DNA of 64,000 bases from Chromohalobacter marismortui (GCF_004364315.1 NZ_SOBR01000008.1:48198-112197), one strand, 5' to 3'. Shown: positions 1 to 9,339, counted from the first letter of the stretch. Notes: a model not told the origin generated them from the letters alone. Made by a program: numbers and translations.

Positions 1-828
1 GCGCTGGCGCATGGCCAGGCCGTGGGCATGATCGGCTTCGCGTTCGTCGCCCGCCAGGGCGAAGGCCGCGCCCATGCCGGCGATCTGGTGCGTGGGCAGA
101 GTGCCCGAACGCATGCCGCGCTCATGCCCGCCGCCATGAATCAAGGCCTCGAGGCGGATGTCGGGGCTGCGCCGGACGTAAAGCGCGCCCACGCCCTTGG
201 GGCCATAGGTCTTGTGGGCCGACATCGACATCAGGTCGATGCCCATGGCGTTGACGTCGAGCGCAATCTTGCCGGTGGCCTGGGCGGCATCGACATGCAG
301 GACCGCGCCACCGGCATGAATCACCTCGGCGAGTGCGGCCAGGTCGTGGATGCTGCCCAGCTCATTGTTGACGGCCATCAACGAGACCAGCACGGTGTCC
401 TCGCGCATCGCGTCATTGAGCTGTGTCGGCGTCACGCGGCCATCTGCGCCGGGCGTCAGCCAGGTGACGTCGAAGCCTTCGGCCTCGAGCGCCGTGGCGG
501 TATCGACGACGGCCTTGTGCTCGATGCGCGAGGTCACCAGATGCCGGCCGCGTGCGCGGTTGGCCCGCATGAAACCGGTCAGGGCGAGATTGTCGGCCTC
601 CGTGGCGCCGCTGGTCCAGACGATTTCTCGCGGGTCGGCGGCGATCAGGTCGGCGACCTGACGCCGGGCGCTTTCCACCGCCTGTTCGGCCAGCCAGCCG
701 GGCATGTGGCTGCGCGAGGCGGGGTTGGCGTAGACGCCGTCGAGTGTCAGGTGACGCGCCATCAATTCGGCGACCCGCGGGTCGACGGGCGTGGTGGCGG
801 CATAATCGAGGTACACGGGTGAGGTCAT
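1..828 (-). CDS. iscS: Cysteine desulfurase IscS (N-terminal 276 residues, cut by window edge)
   Basis: PLP-dependent enzyme that takes sulfur from L-cysteine for Fe-S cluster assembly and tRNA thiolation in the cytoplasm. The frame opens with [16 protein letters not shown], the usual IscS start. It contains the [10 protein letters not shown] segment and the [12 protein letters not shown] motif, whose lysine forms the PLP Schiff base. The reading frame runs uninterrupted off the left edge of the window, so only about two thirds of a roughly 400-residue family protein is visible, and the active-site cysteine loop lies outside. It follows iscR by 46 bp on the same strand, the standard isc operon order, so control by IscR is expected. 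Identification is secure. Confidence 0.96.
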   Translation of the reverse strand, partial: MTSPVYLDYAATTPVDPRVAELMARHLTLDGVYANPASRSHMPGWLAEQAVESARRQVADLIAADPREIVWTSGATEADNLALTGFMRANRARGRHLVTSRIEHKAVVDTATALEAEGFDVTWLTPGADGRVTPTQLNDAMREDTVLVSLMAVNNELGSIHDLAALAEVIHAGGAVLHVDAAQATGKIALDVNAMGIDLMSMSAHKTYGPKGVGALYVRRSPDIRLEALIHGGGHERGMRSGTLPTHQIAGMGAAFALAGDEREADHAHGLAMRQR

Positions 829-874
829 GACGGCTCGTATCGCTGATGGCGCTGACGCCTGTCGCCACGCAGGG

Positions 875-1360
875 TCACTGCGGGGCGATGCTGATGGTGT
901 CGGTGCTGATCGTTTCCGTTGCCACGCGCTGATGCTGGCGTGCGGCGATATCGCGGACTTCTTCACGTTCCACCAGCTCGGCGAGCGTGATGGCATCGAG
1001 GAAGCCATGAATCTTTTTCGACAAATCGCACCACAAGTGATGCGTCAGGCAGGTATCGCCTTGCTGGCAGTCCGAGAGCCCCTGACAACGCGTGGCGTCC
1101 ACCGACTCGTCCACCGCACCGATGACCGACGCTACCGAAATGGTGCTGGACGCATGCGCGAGCAAATAACCGCCACCCGGTCCTCGTACGCTATTGACCA
1201 GTTCGGCACGCTTGAGCCTGGCGAAGAGCTGTTCCAGATAGGACAGCGAGATCGCCTGGCGTTTGGAAATGTCGGCGAGGCTGATGGGGCCGGCATCTTC
1301 ATGCAGCGCTAAATCCAGCATCGCAGTGACGGCGTAGCGTCCCTTGGTCGTCAAGCGCAT
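875..1360 (-). CDS. iscR: Fe-S cluster regulator IscR (Rrf2 family)
   Basis: [2Fe-2S]-sensing repressor/activator of the isc operon. The start is [20 protein letters not shown] at 1360, which matches the family; an upstream in-frame extension to 1477 is not family-like. The protein has 161 residues with an N-terminal winged helix (about residues 1-65, including [10 protein letters not shown]). The three cluster cysteines are C92, C98 and C104, with H107 as the fourth ligand seen in this family. It lies directly upstream of iscS and downstream of trmJ on the same strand. I looked for a palindromic IscR operator upstream and saw only a weak half-site, so autoregulation is assumed from the family rather than shown. 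Confidence 0.95.
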   Translation of the reverse strand: MRLTTKGRYAVTAMLDLALHEDAGPISLADISKRQAISLSYLEQLFARLKRAELVNSVRGPGGGYLLAHASSTISVASVIGAVDESVDATRCQGLSDCQQGDTCLTHHLWCDLSKKIHGFLDAITLAELVEREEVRDIAARQHQRVATETISTDTISIAPQ

Positions 1361-1473
1361 AAGTCGAGGTAATCGGGCGTCGGTGATGAAGCGATTGACC
1401 AGGCAGGACATGCAATCCATGGGGACTGTGTGCCTGAAACGTGTCCGTATTATGGGAAAACCCAGTAACGCGG

Positions 1474-2250
1474 TCAACCATTCCCGTCGTGGTATTCCTG
1501 GCGGCTCGATGCCCGGCGCTGCTTGTTTACCGCCCCGAGGATGCCGCGCAGGATGTTCATTTCCATGCTGTCGATGTGGCTGCGCATGAAGAGCCTGCGC
1601 AGGCGCGCCATCAACTGACGTGGATTATCCGGGTCGTGGAAGTCGATATCGATCAGGGTGCGCTCCAGGTGCTCGAAGAAACGCTCCAGGTCGTCGTGCG
1701 TGGCCGGCGGGTTGTCCCATTCGACCCCGAACGGCATGTCCGGGGCGTCGTCTGCGCCCAGCGCCGCCAGCCGACATTCATAGGCCAGCACCTGGACGGC
1801 GGCGGCCAGATTGAGCGAGCTGAAGTCGGGGTTGGTGGGAATGTGCACATGCGCATGACAGCGTTGCAGCTCGCCGTTGGTCATGCCGCTGTCCTCGCGG
1901 CCGAAGACCAGCGCGGCCCGTGCGTTCTCCGGTGTGCATTCCCGGGGCAGGCGCTCGCCGAGCGCGCGGGGGGTGAGCATGGGCCAGGGCAGATGACGCA
2001 CGCGGGCGCTGGCGCCGACCACGAAGGTGCAATCGCTGACGGCTTCCTCGAGGCTGGCATGCACGCGTGCGCTGCTCACCAGCGCATCGGCGCCGGAGGC
2101 ACGTGCATGGGATTCCGAGCCGTACACTTCGCAGCGCGGCGCGACGAGGGCGAGGTCGGCGAGTCCCATGTTGTGCATGGCGCGGGCGGTGCCGCCGATG
2201 TTGCCGGGGTGGCTGGTGCCGATGAGGACGATACGAAGTTTGTCGAGCAT
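1474..2250 (-). CDS. trmJ: tRNA (cytidine/uridine-2'-O-)-methyltransferase TrmJ
   Basis: SPOUT-class RNA methyltransferase expected to 2'-O-methylate position 32 in the anticodon loop of several tRNAs using SAM. The 258-residue protein starts [20 protein letters not shown]. It carries the family motifs [14 protein letters not shown] near the N-terminus, [12 protein letters not shown] in the middle and [18 protein letters not shown], which forms the trefoil-knot SAM site. Length and order fit TrmJ. It sits between divergent suhB and downstream iscR, the same neighbourhood as in E. coli (suhB-trmJ-iscR-iscS). Confidence 0.95.
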   Translation of the reverse strand: MLDKLRIVLIGTSHPGNIGGTARAMHNMGLADLALVAPRCEVYGSESHARASGADALVSSARVHASLEEAVSDCTFVVGASARVRHLPWPMLTPRALGERLPRECTPENARAALVFGREDSGMTNGELQRCHAHVHIPTNPDFSSLNLAAAVQVLAYECRLAALGADDAPDMPFGVEWDNPPATHDDLERFFEHLERTLIDIDFHDPDNPRQLMARLRRLFMRSHIDSMEMNILRGILGAVNKQRRASSRQEYHDGNG

Positions 2251-2382
2251 GGTGATAGGGGCGCGGCTGAGAAACGAAAGGCGAGTCTATCATGGCTTGA
2301 GGTCGCGAAACTTCCCGTTGTGGACGCCTTCTGCTAGGATGCGCGGCGTTCTTTAACAGTTTCCGAGATTCAGGCCCGTATC

Positions 2383-3177
2383 ATGCATCCCATGGTTCAA
2401 TTCGCACTGCGCGCCGCGCGTAGTGCCGCCGAGCAGTTCGTGCGCGCTCGCGACCGCATCGAAGTCGCGCGTGGCGACCAGCAGCTCGACAAGCTGCTGG
2501 AAGATACTGCGCGTAATGCCGAAACGCTCATCGACTCGCAGTTTCGGCGCAGCTACCCGCAGCACGGCATTTCCGGCCGTTATACGAAACACCGTGACGG
2601 CGAAGGCGAGGGTGCCGACTTCCATTGGCGCATCGAGCCGTTCCACGGCTATTCCAATCTGGCGGTGGCGTCGCCCAGCTTTGCCATCTCGCTGGTCTGT
2701 CTGGTCAAGGGGCGGCCCGAGCATGCGGTGATCGTGTGCCCCTTCAACGACGATGAGTATCTCGTCAGCCGTGGACGCGGCGCACAGCTCAACGGTCGTC
2801 GCATCCGCGTGCCCAGTCACATCAACGTCGAAGGCGCGCGCGTCGCCGTCGGCTTGCCGGAGACCTGGCTGCGTACACGCCATCTGCCCGTCTACTTGAC
2901 CCTGACCCAGGCGCTGGGGCCGCAGGTCGAAAGCTTCCTCAGCACGGGCAGCGGCCTCCTGGATCTCGCACAACTGGCTGCCGGACGTGTCGATACCGCC
3001 TTCGTGCTGGGGCTCGAAGAGCAGGATCAGCTCGTCGGCAGTCTCCTGCTCAAGGAGGCCGGCGCCCTGATGGGTGGCCTGGACGGCAGCCCTACGGTCG
3101 GCCTCGAACAGAATCTCATGGCTGCCACTCCGCGCCTCTACAAGAATCTGGTGCAACAGCTCAAGACGCGCGTGTAA
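2383..3177 (+). CDS. suhB: SuhB / inositol-monophosphatase family protein, apparently catalytically dead
   Basis: By position and overall sequence this is SuhB: MHPMVQFALRAARSAAEQF start, SYPQH at 57-61, and divergent from trmJ as in E. coli. The 264 residues are full family length. The metal-binding core is eroded, however. The canonical DPLDGT motif reads EPFHGY at residues 85-90, the EESG glutamate region is replaced by GRYTKH, and the WD motif keeps Asp (D215) but has lost Trp. Known of the family: E. coli SuhB also acts in ribosomal RNA transcription antitermination complexes independently of phosphatase activity. I infer that this protein has kept the RNA polymerase/NusB role and lost inositol phosphatase activity. 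The frame is intact, so it is not a pseudogene. Confidence 0.88.
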   Translation: MHPMVQFALRAARSAAEQFVRARDRIEVARGDQQLDKLLEDTARNAETLIDSQFRRSYPQHGISGRYTKHRDGEGEGADFHWRIEPFHGYSNLAVASPSFAISLVCLVKGRPEHAVIVCPFNDDEYLVSRGRGAQLNGRRIRVPSHINVEGARVAVGLPETWLRTRHLPVYLTLTQALGPQVESFLSTGSGLLDLAQLAAGRVDTAFVLGLEEQDQLVGSLLLKEAGALMGGLDGSPTVGLEQNLMAATPRLYKNLVQQLKTRV

Positions 3178-3211
3178 CACCGCCCCGGCGACGCTTGACT
3201 CGCCACACAAA

Positions 3212-3245
3212 GACGCCCCCGTCGGCTCATGCCGGCGGGGGCGTC
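3212..3245. terminator. Long GC-rich hairpin between convergent suhB and aldehyde dehydrogenase genes
   Basis: A 14-bp stem (arm GACGCCCCCGTCGG, one G-T mismatch) closes a 6-nt loop. It lies 34 bp after the suhB stop and 59 bp before the end of the convergent operon. No strong T-tract follows on the plus strand, while the minus strand reads TTTGTG after the stem. A shared bidirectional terminator is the likeliest role. Confidence 0.7.
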
Positions 3246-3304
3246 TGGCGTATCGGCCGGCTTCCAAAGGGGCCGGCCGACGTGCGTGTCGAGCGCGGTG
3301 CCGG

Positions 3305-4750
3305 TTATGCCGGCCCGATCAAGTGCTTGACTTCCAGATAGGCGGACAGCCCCCAGGGACCGAGCTCGCGGCCGATGCCGCTGCGTCCGAAGCCGCCCCA
3401 GCTGGCCTCGGGCATGACGATCTGTTCGCTGTTGTACCAGATGTTGCCGGCGCGCAATGCGCGGCCGACCCGCTGGGCGCGTCGCGGATCGCCGCTGATG
3501 ACCGTGGCGGCCAGGCCGAACTCGTTGTCGTTGGCCAGGGCGAGGGCATCGTCATCGGAGGCGACGCTGCGTGCACACAGCACCGGACCGAAGATCTCCT
3601 CGCACCACAGGCGGCTGTCGGTGGGCACGTCGCGATACAGCGTCGGGGCGATGAAATAGCCCTGCGACGGCAACGGGCGATGGCGGGTGTCGCGCACCGC
3701 CTCCAGGCCCTCGCGCTCGGCGACGGCCAGGTAGTCGCGGACCCGGTCGCGCTGGCGCTGGCTGGTCATCGGTCCCATGTCGGTTTCCTCGCCCAGCGGG
3801 TCGCCCAGGCGTATGGCGTCGATGCGCGTGGCCAGTGCCGCGTACAGCGCCTCGGCCAGAGTCTCGTGCACGATCAGTCGCGAGGTCGCCGAGCAAATCT
3901 GCCCGCTGTTGAAATAGATGCCGGCCATGACCCAGTCGGCGGCCTGTTCGACCTCGGCATCCTCGAGTACCAGGATCGGCGACTTGCCGCCGAGTTCCAG
4001 CGACACGCCACGGCTTCCCTCGGCGGCGGCCTGCATGACGCGCTCGCCCACGGCGTTGCTGCCGGTGAACGACAGCTTGTCGATGCCGCGATGATGCGTC
4101 AGCGGTATGCCGATGCCGTCGCCATCGCCATGCAGCAGGTTGAGCACGCCCGGCGGCAACGCGATCTCCAGGGCGATCTCGGCGAGGGCCTGTTCCGGCA
4201 GCGGCGTGACCTCGGAGGGCTTGAAGACCACCGTGCAGCCCGCCGCCAAGGCCGGCGCGATCTTCCAGGCGCTGGTCACCAGCGGGAAGTTCCACGGCGT
4301 GATCAGGCCGATCACGCCGGCGGGATCTTCGTAGCAGTGGGCGTCGACGCCCTCGATGTCGTGGGTGATGCGGCGTCCCTGGCGTGCTTCCAGGTCGCCG
4401 GCCTGGCGTGCGTAGTAGCGATAGCAGGCGATGGCGTCGTCGAGATCGATGCCGGCCTCGGCGAGCGCCTTGCCGTTGTTGGTCGCGGACAGCTCCATCA
4501 GAGCTTCGCGGCGTGCCGTCAGGGCGTCGGCCAGCGCAGTCAGATAGGCGCCGCGTCGTTCGCCGCCCAGGGCATGCCATCCGGGTAGCGCGCGGCGTGC
4601 CGCCTCGACGGCCTCCTCGACGTCGCGGGCATCGCCGGCCGTGACCTCGGCGATCTGGCGCTCGTGATACGGGTCCATCACCGCCAGGCGTCGAGTACCG
4701 TGGCTTTTGACCCAGCGGTTATCGATGAATTGATGGTCGAGTGCTTGCAT
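3305..4750 (-). CDS. NAD(P)-dependent aldehyde dehydrogenase, probably 4-guanidinobutyraldehyde dehydrogenase
   Basis: ALDH-superfamily enzyme of 481 residues. The chosen start is MQALDHQFIDNRW at 4750, preceded by AGGAGCC; a longer frame to 4789 has no ribosome binding site. Visible catalytic residues are N154 in TPWNFP, E252 in LELGGKS and nucleophile C286 in NSGQICSATS. It is the last gene of the operon that begins with the guanidinobutyrase gene at 11743, 10 bp after the MBL gene. In Pseudomonas the AruI product 4-guanidinobutyraldehyde is oxidised to 4-guanidinobutyrate by an aldehyde dehydrogenase (KauB), and operon membership makes that the best inferred role here. Other omega-amino aldehydes or betaine aldehyde cannot be excluded from sequence. 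Confidence 0.85.
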   Translation of the reverse strand: MQALDHQFIDNRWVKSHGTRRLAVMDPYHERQIAEVTAGDARDVEEAVEAARRALPGWHALGGERRGAYLTALADALTARREALMELSATNNGKALAEAGIDLDDAIACYRYYARQAGDLEARQGRRITHDIEGVDAHCYEDPAGVIGLITPWNFPLVTSAWKIAPALAAGCTVVFKPSEVTPLPEQALAEIALEIALPPGVLNLLHGDGDGIGIPLTHHRGIDKLSFTGSNAVGERVMQAAAEGSRGVSLELGGKSPILVLEDAEVEQAADWVMAGIYFNSGQICSATSRLIVHETLAEALYAALATRIDAIRLGDPLGEETDMGPMTSQRQRDRVRDYLAVAEREGLEAVRDTRHRPLPSQGYFIAPTLYRDVPTDSRLWCEEIFGPVLCARSVASDDDALALANDNEFGLAATVISGDPRRAQRVGRALRAGNIWYNSEQIVMPEASWGGFGRSGIGRELGPWGLSAYLEVKHLIGPA

Positions 4751-4760
4751 GGTGGCTCCT

Positions 4761-5504
4761 TCAGAGGGCGTGGTCGCGCAGCCAGTCATCGATCATGGCG
4801 TGCAGGCGTGCCCCGGAAAAACTGGGAAAATGACCGCCGTGAACGACGCGCGCGGGCAACTCGCGCAGACGGCGCATGCTGGCGGCGTAATCGCGGGCGT
4901 TACTGTGATAGACATCCTCGATCAGTGGCCCGTCGTAGATGAGATCGCCCGAGATCAGGATACCGCTGGCGGCCTCCCAGAGCGCGATGCCGCCGGGGGA
5001 GTGCCCCGGTGTATGGATGACCTCGAAACGGCGGTCGCCGAGGTCGATGATCTCGCCGTCCTCGAGCGTGGCGATACGCGTCGGCGGGGCGATACGGTAG
5101 CGGTGATGCTCGAAGGGGGCCGGCGGCAGGGCATCGAACATGGCGTCGTCGAGAAAGGCGTCGGCCAGGGTGCGCGCATTGTCCGGATCGGCCAGGATAT
5201 CGGCCTCGGCGGCGTGCACATGGCAGCAGTCGAACTCGTGCGCGCTACCGATATGATCGAAGTGGGTGTGGCTCGCCACCGCGATCAGGTCGCGTTCGCT
5301 GAGCAGCGGGACCTGCCGGCGCAGCGGCACGGCACCCAGCCCGAAGTCCACCAGCAAGTCTCTCTCCCGGCCCCGGACGTGCCAGATATTGCAGCGGTAG
5401 AACGGTTTGATGGCGGGCTCGTCGATCCGCGTGATCCCGTCATCGAGCGACGTGGTGCGATACCAGTTCTCGGCATCGCCTCGAGGAAGCGAAAAACGGC
5501 TCAT
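4761..5504 (-). CDS. Metallo-beta-lactamase-fold hydrolase
   Basis: A 247-residue single-domain MBL-fold protein. The metal motif HTHFDH occupies residues 79-84, the third-ligand histidine lies in HTPGHSPGG near residue 168, and the bridging aspartate is D187 in ISGDLIYDG. It resembles glyoxalase II-like hydrolases, which act on thioesters, lactones or similar. Its ATG overlaps the stop of the upstream carbon-nitrogen hydrolase gene (ATGA), indicating translational coupling within the guanidino operon. No substrate can be assigned; a lactam, lactone or thioester derived from guanidino or keto-acid intermediates is a guess from context only. Confidence 0.85.
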   Translation of the reverse strand: MSRFSLPRGDAENWYRTTSLDDGITRIDEPAIKPFYRCNIWHVRGRERDLLVDFGLGAVPLRRQVPLLSERDLIAVASHTHFDHIGSAHEFDCCHVHAAEADILADPDNARTLADAFLDDAMFDALPPAPFEHHRYRIAPPTRIATLEDGEIIDLGDRRFEVIHTPGHSPGGIALWEAASGILISGDLIYDGPLIEDVYHSNARDYAASMRRLRELPARVVHGGHFPSFSGARLHAMIDDWLRDHAL

Positions 5505-6283
5505 GCGCTTGTCTCCGGTATCGGCCTGAGGTCCTGGAGATAGTCCTGATGGGCGCGGCTTGCGTCGATGCGGCTCAGGTCGATGTCGACCACCAGGCTG
5601 CCCGCCGCGTCACCGAGGCGCCCCAGAACCTCGCCATCCGGCCCCGCTATCAGGCTGTTGCCGCAATAATGTAGCTCGGCTTCCTCGCCGGCCCGGTTGA
5701 TGCAGGCGACGAAGCACTGGTTGTCGAGGGCCCGGGCCCGGGTCTGCAGCGCCTGGCGTACGGCATTGGGCACCATGTTGGCGGTGGGCGAGAGGATGAC
5801 CTGAGCCCCCTGAGTGGCGAGCGCCCTGGCCACCTCGGGAAACTCGTTGTCATAGCAGATCATCAGCCCGAGGCGGCCGAGGCGCGTCTCCACCACGCAG
5901 CAGTCCTCGCCGGCGGCGAAGAAGGCATGTTCGCGATCCCACAGCTGGCGCTTGTGGTAGGTAGCGATACGCTCGCCCCGGCCATCGATCAGCAAGGCGG
6001 AATTGGTCAGGCGTCCGTCGGCTTGCCGCTCGGCCAGGCCGAAGAGCAGGAACAGCTCGTGCTCGGCAGCGAGCTCGGCGGCCCGCTGGGCGATCGGGCC
6101 GCCCACCGGCTCGGCGAGTTCCTCCAGTCGTTCGAAGATGTTGTAGCCGCTCAGGGCGAGCTCGGGGAGGACCAGCAGGTCCGCACCGGCCGCCACCGCC
6201 TGCTGGCACTGGCGCGCAAGAGACGCCAGGTTGGCGGCCACGTCGCCGCACACGGGATCGGTCTGCGCCAGCATCAGTCTCAT
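5501..6283 (-). CDS. Carbon-nitrogen hydrolase (nitrilase superfamily)
   Basis: A 260-residue amidase-like enzyme with the superfamily triad E41 (PELALSGY), K111 (TYHKRQLWD) and C143 (MICYDNEFPE). The ATG at 6283 is chosen because it lies 10 nt after AGGAG; a GTG at 6292 overlapping the permease stop is too close to that site. Family members include N-carbamoylputrescine amidase and omega-amidases. In this operon (guanidinobutyrase, ketoarginine decarboxylase, permease) it could hydrolyse an amide or carbamoyl intermediate or an imported amide. The exact substrate is not determinable. It overlaps the MBL gene by 4 bp. Confidence 0.86.
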   Translation of the reverse strand: MRLMLAQTDPVCGDVAANLASLARQCQQAVAAGADLLVLPELALSGYNIFERLEELAEPVGGPIAQRAAELAAEHELFLLFGLAERQADGRLTNSALLIDGRGERIATYHKRQLWDREHAFFAAGEDCCVVETRLGRLGLMICYDNEFPEVARALATQGAQVILSPTANMVPNAVRQALQTRARALDNQCFVACINRAGEEAELHYCGNSLIAGPDGEVLGRLGDAAGSLVVDIDLSRIDASRAHQDYLQDLRPIPETSA

Positions 6284-6288
6284 CGGTG

Positions 6289-7623
6289 TCACTCTCCTGC
6301 GGTCTTTGAAGCGTTGGCGCGGGACTTGGTCAACAGCATGGCGCCGAGCCAGTAGAGGCCGCCGGTGATGACGAAGACCGGCAGCGAGGCGCCGAAGGCC
6401 AGCGGCGCGACCAGCGACCAGTAGGCGGCCAGCCCGGCGCCGATCACGTAGGCACCGATGGCCACCGGCGCGGTGGGGCGTCCCAGCTGGTGACGCGCCT
6501 TGAGCAGTTCGGGGCTGTAACCCTCGCGACCGACCAGGTAGTAATCGACGATGATCACCGAGAAGGCCGGGATGAACAGCGCGCCTATCAATAGCAGAAA
6601 GTTCTGGAACTGGTCCAGGATGCCGGGAATCAGGGCGCCGAAGACGGTCACGATTCCGATGATCAGCGCCGGCTTCCAGAAGGCCATGCCGGGCGACACG
6701 TTCATGCAGGACAGGGTGGCGCTGTAGACGGCCATGACATTGGTGGTCATCACGGAGAAGAAGATGACCAGGGCCGCGGGCAGGCCGAAGCCGAAACCGG
6801 AGAGCAGCCGGGTCGGGTCGTAGGTCTGCTCCATGCCGTTCATGACCGACAGTCCGGAAACGGCGGCGCCCAGTCCCATGGCGATCATGGCGGCCATCAC
6901 GTAGCCAAGGTAGGTGCCCCAGACGGCGATGGCGCCGCTCTTGCAGTTGCGATTGTAATCCGCCGAGGACGAGATCCAGGAGAAGGCGGTGGCGATGACG
7001 ATGTCGAAGGCGATGCCCAGGGTGATGCCGTTACGTGCCTCCACCGGCATGTCCAGCAGGGTCGAGACATCGTAGTGGAGGTTCAGCTGGTAGAGCACCA
7101 CGGCGGCCAGCGCCACCATGGCCATCGCCGCCCAGCGTTCGACCCGCTCGATGCCCAGGTGGCCACGCAGCACGATGAGGACCACCACGGTCTCGCAGAG
7201 GATGGTCATCAAGGGCAGGTTGGAGTAACCGGTGGTCGCCTGGATGGCGTAGTCGAGACTCATGCCGGCGAGCAGGGCCTGGATCCAGCTCCAGGCGATC
7301 AGTACCCCCATGTTGACCAGCGAGATCAGCCGGCTACCGAGTGGGCCGTACGCGCGCCGGGTCAACGCCATGGAGGGCAGGCCGGTGCGCTGGCCCATCA
7401 GCCCGACCAGCAGGAGCGGAATGGCGCCGATCAACGAGCCGATCAGCACGCTGCCCATGGCGGTCGCGAAGGGCAGATCGGGCACCAGGAGCATGCCGGT
7501 GAGGATGGTGGTGACCACGACGTTGGCGCCGAGCCACAGGGCGACAGTGCCGAATGCCCCGAGGCTCTTGTGCTGGTGGTCGTCGAGGGTGTCCTGACCG
7601 AGCAGACGATGGAAGAAAGCCAT
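6289..7623 (-). CDS. NCS1-family (CodB-like) permease
   Basis: Inner-membrane secondary transporter of 444 residues with about twelve hydrophobic segments. It resembles cytosine/purine/hydantoin permeases (ALWLGANVVVTTILTGML near the N-terminus; SSSADYNRNCKSG in the middle). AAGGACAACACC ahead of the ATG supplies the ribosome binding site. It lies between the ketoarginine decarboxylase gene and the carbon-nitrogen hydrolase gene in the same operon, so uptake of a guanidino or ureido compound or its ring-closed form is a reasonable inference. NCS1 proteins usually carry planar nitrogenous substrates. Confidence 0.85.
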   Translation of the reverse strand: MAFFHRLLGQDTLDDHQHKSLGAFGTVALWLGANVVVTTILTGMLLVPDLPFATAMGSVLIGSLIGAIPLLLVGLMGQRTGLPSMALTRRAYGPLGSRLISLVNMGVLIAWSWIQALLAGMSLDYAIQATTGYSNLPLMTILCETVVVLIVLRGHLGIERVERWAAMAMVALAAVVLYQLNLHYDVSTLLDMPVEARNGITLGIAFDIVIATAFSWISSSADYNRNCKSGAIAVWGTYLGYVMAAMIAMGLGAAVSGLSVMNGMEQTYDPTRLLSGFGFGLPAALVIFFSVMTTNVMAVYSATLSCMNVSPGMAFWKPALIIGIVTVFGALIPGILDQFQNFLLLIGALFIPAFSVIIVDYYLVGREGYSPELLKARHQLGRPTAPVAIGAYVIGAGLAAYWSLVAPLAFGASLPVFVITGGLYWLGAMLLTKSRANASKTAGE

Positions 7624-7691
7624 GGTGTTGTCCTTGTAGTGTTTTGGAAAACCGTTGTTTCCGAGACGGCGCTCGGGTCGCGGTTGGCGCC

Positions 7692-9329
7692 TCAGTCGAG
7701 TGCCGCTTGCCAGCGTTCGGCGTCGATCTCGATCAACGTCGGCGAGGTGCGCGAGACCTTGCTGAGCGCGAGATCAAGCGCGATGGGCGATTCGACCCGA
7801 TGCGAGGCGAGGCCGAACCCGTCGGCCAGGCGCTGGAAATCAGGCGGCGTGGGGTCGACGCCGACGCGCGCGACGCCATGCATGTCCATGTAGCGGCGGA
7901 TCTCCTCGTAGCCGCTGTTGTTCCAGAGCACCACGACGACCGGCAGGCCTTCGTCGACGGCCGTGGCCAGCTCGCTCAGGGTGAACATCGCGCCGCCGTC
8001 GCCGACCAGGGCCACGACCGGCGTGCCGGGAGCGGCGAGCTGGGCGCCCAGCGCCGCCGGCAAGCCGTATCCCAGGGTTCCGTAACCGGTCGAGGCGTTG
8101 AAGTAACGCCGCGGCGCCGCGCGCTCGACGAGGTGATTGCCGGCATAGACCGGCGCCGTGGAGTCGCCGACGAGAATGGCCTCCGGCAGTGCCTTGTCGA
8201 GGGCCGTGTAAAGCGGCACGAAAGGCGCCATGTCCGGGCGTTGCGGCAGGGCCAGCGCCTCGTGCACGGCGCGCACGCGGGCCGCTCCCTGGCGCGCGAG
8301 CGGCGCAGGGAAATGCGCCGCCAGTGCCGCCAGCGCGGCCTGGGCGTCGCTGACCAGCCCCAGGGCCGTCGCCTGGTTGCGCACCAGTTGCTCGGCCTCC
8401 AGGTCGATGCGGATGAGGCGACCGGTCAAGGTGAAGCCGTCGTCGAACACCACGTCGTAATCGGTTTCGCCGAGCTCCGTGCCCACGGCGAGGATGACGT
8501 CGGCATCGCGTGCCAGGGCGCGTACCTCGGGCCAGGTGGCGTTGGCGCCGAGGTCGAGGGGATGCCCACGTCCAAGCACACCCTTGGCATTGATCGTGGT
8601 CACGGTCGGCGCGTCGAGATGCTCGACCAGGGTGCGTGCCGCTGCCGGCGCCTCCGCGCAACCCCCGCCCAGCAGCACCAGCGGCGCCTGCGCCTGGCGC
8701 AGCCATTCGGCCGCCAGGGCGATGCCTTCGGGGTGCGCGCCGGCACGGTACAGCCGCGCCGGCGAGGTCGTGTCGGGGAGGTCGATGGGGGCCTCGAAGA
8801 GATCGATGGGGATCTCGATGTGAACCGGTCCGGGGCGCGCCGACTGGAACACCGCAAAGGCGCGAGCGAGCACCTCCGGCAAGGCGCTCGGGTCGAGCAG
8901 GGTGTGGCTGAAACGGCTGACGCCCGCCAGCACGTTCTGCTGGCTGGGCAGCTCGTGCAGGCGACCCTGGCCGCGTCCCAGGGTGTCGCGACGATTGACG
9001 CTGGAAATCACCAGCATGGGCACCGAGTCGGCGAGCGCCTGGCCCATGGCGGTGGCGATATTGGTCATGCCTGGACCGGTGATGATGAAACACACCCCGG
9101 GCTTGCCGCTGGCGCGGGCGTAGCCGTCCGCCATGAAGCCCGCGCCCTGCTCATGGCGCGGGGTGACATGACGCAGGCCGCCTGCCTCCAGCCCGCGATA
9201 GAGCGGCACGGTATGCACGCCGGGGATTCCGAAGACGGTGTCCACGGCGTAGCGGTCACGCAGCAGCCGGACCAGGGCCTCGGCGCAGCCGATCTGGGGA
9301 GAAGACGAGGCGAGTGTCTCGCGTGTCAT
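7692..9329 (-). CDS. aruI: ThDP-dependent decarboxylase, AruI-like (5-guanidino-2-oxopentanoate decarboxylase)
   Basis: A 545-residue thiamine-diphosphate enzyme of the acetolactate synthase/decarboxylase fold. The catalytic Glu is E60 in PRHEQGAGFMADGYAR, and the ThDP/Mg motif is VGDGGAMFT with the trailing WNNSGY. Domain order is PYR, central, PP. It resembles P. aeruginosa AruI, which decarboxylates 2-ketoarginine to 4-guanidinobutyraldehyde. That identity is strongly supported by co-location with an aldehyde dehydrogenase gene and the GbuA-like ureohydrolase gene, which supply the next two steps. No aminotransferase (AruH) making 2-ketoarginine from arginine is in the operon. A benzoylformate- or acetolactate-type activity remains possible by fold alone. 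Confidence 0.8.
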   Translation of the reverse strand: MTRETLASSSPQIGCAEALVRLLRDRYAVDTVFGIPGVHTVPLYRGLEAGGLRHVTPRHEQGAGFMADGYARASGKPGVCFIITGPGMTNIATAMGQALADSVPMLVISSVNRRDTLGRGQGRLHELPSQQNVLAGVSRFSHTLLDPSALPEVLARAFAVFQSARPGPVHIEIPIDLFEAPIDLPDTTSPARLYRAGAHPEGIALAAEWLRQAQAPLVLLGGGCAEAPAAARTLVEHLDAPTVTTINAKGVLGRGHPLDLGANATWPEVRALARDADVILAVGTELGETDYDVVFDDGFTLTGRLIRIDLEAEQLVRNQATALGLVSDAQAALAALAAHFPAPLARQGAARVRAVHEALALPQRPDMAPFVPLYTALDKALPEAILVGDSTAPVYAGNHLVERAAPRRYFNASTGYGTLGYGLPAALGAQLAAPGTPVVALVGDGGAMFTLSELATAVDEGLPVVVVLWNNSGYEEIRRYMDMHGVARVGVDPTPPDFQRLADGFGLASHRVESPIALDLALSKVSRTSPTLIEIDAERWQAALD

Positions 9330-9339
9330 GGAGCGCTCC

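Noticed and set aside
1361..1470. IscR operator upstream of iscR
   Set aside because: Only one half resembles the type 1 consensus; the required symmetry is missing.
22..2337. Long plus-strand open frames opposite iscS, iscR and trmJ
   Set aside because: They mirror strongly recognised minus-strand genes in a GC-rich genome, have low-complexity Arg/Ala/Gly/His-rich translations and no ribosome binding sites.
2383..3177. suhB as a pseudogene
   Set aside because: The frame is full length with conserved ends and synteny; only catalytic residues are altered.
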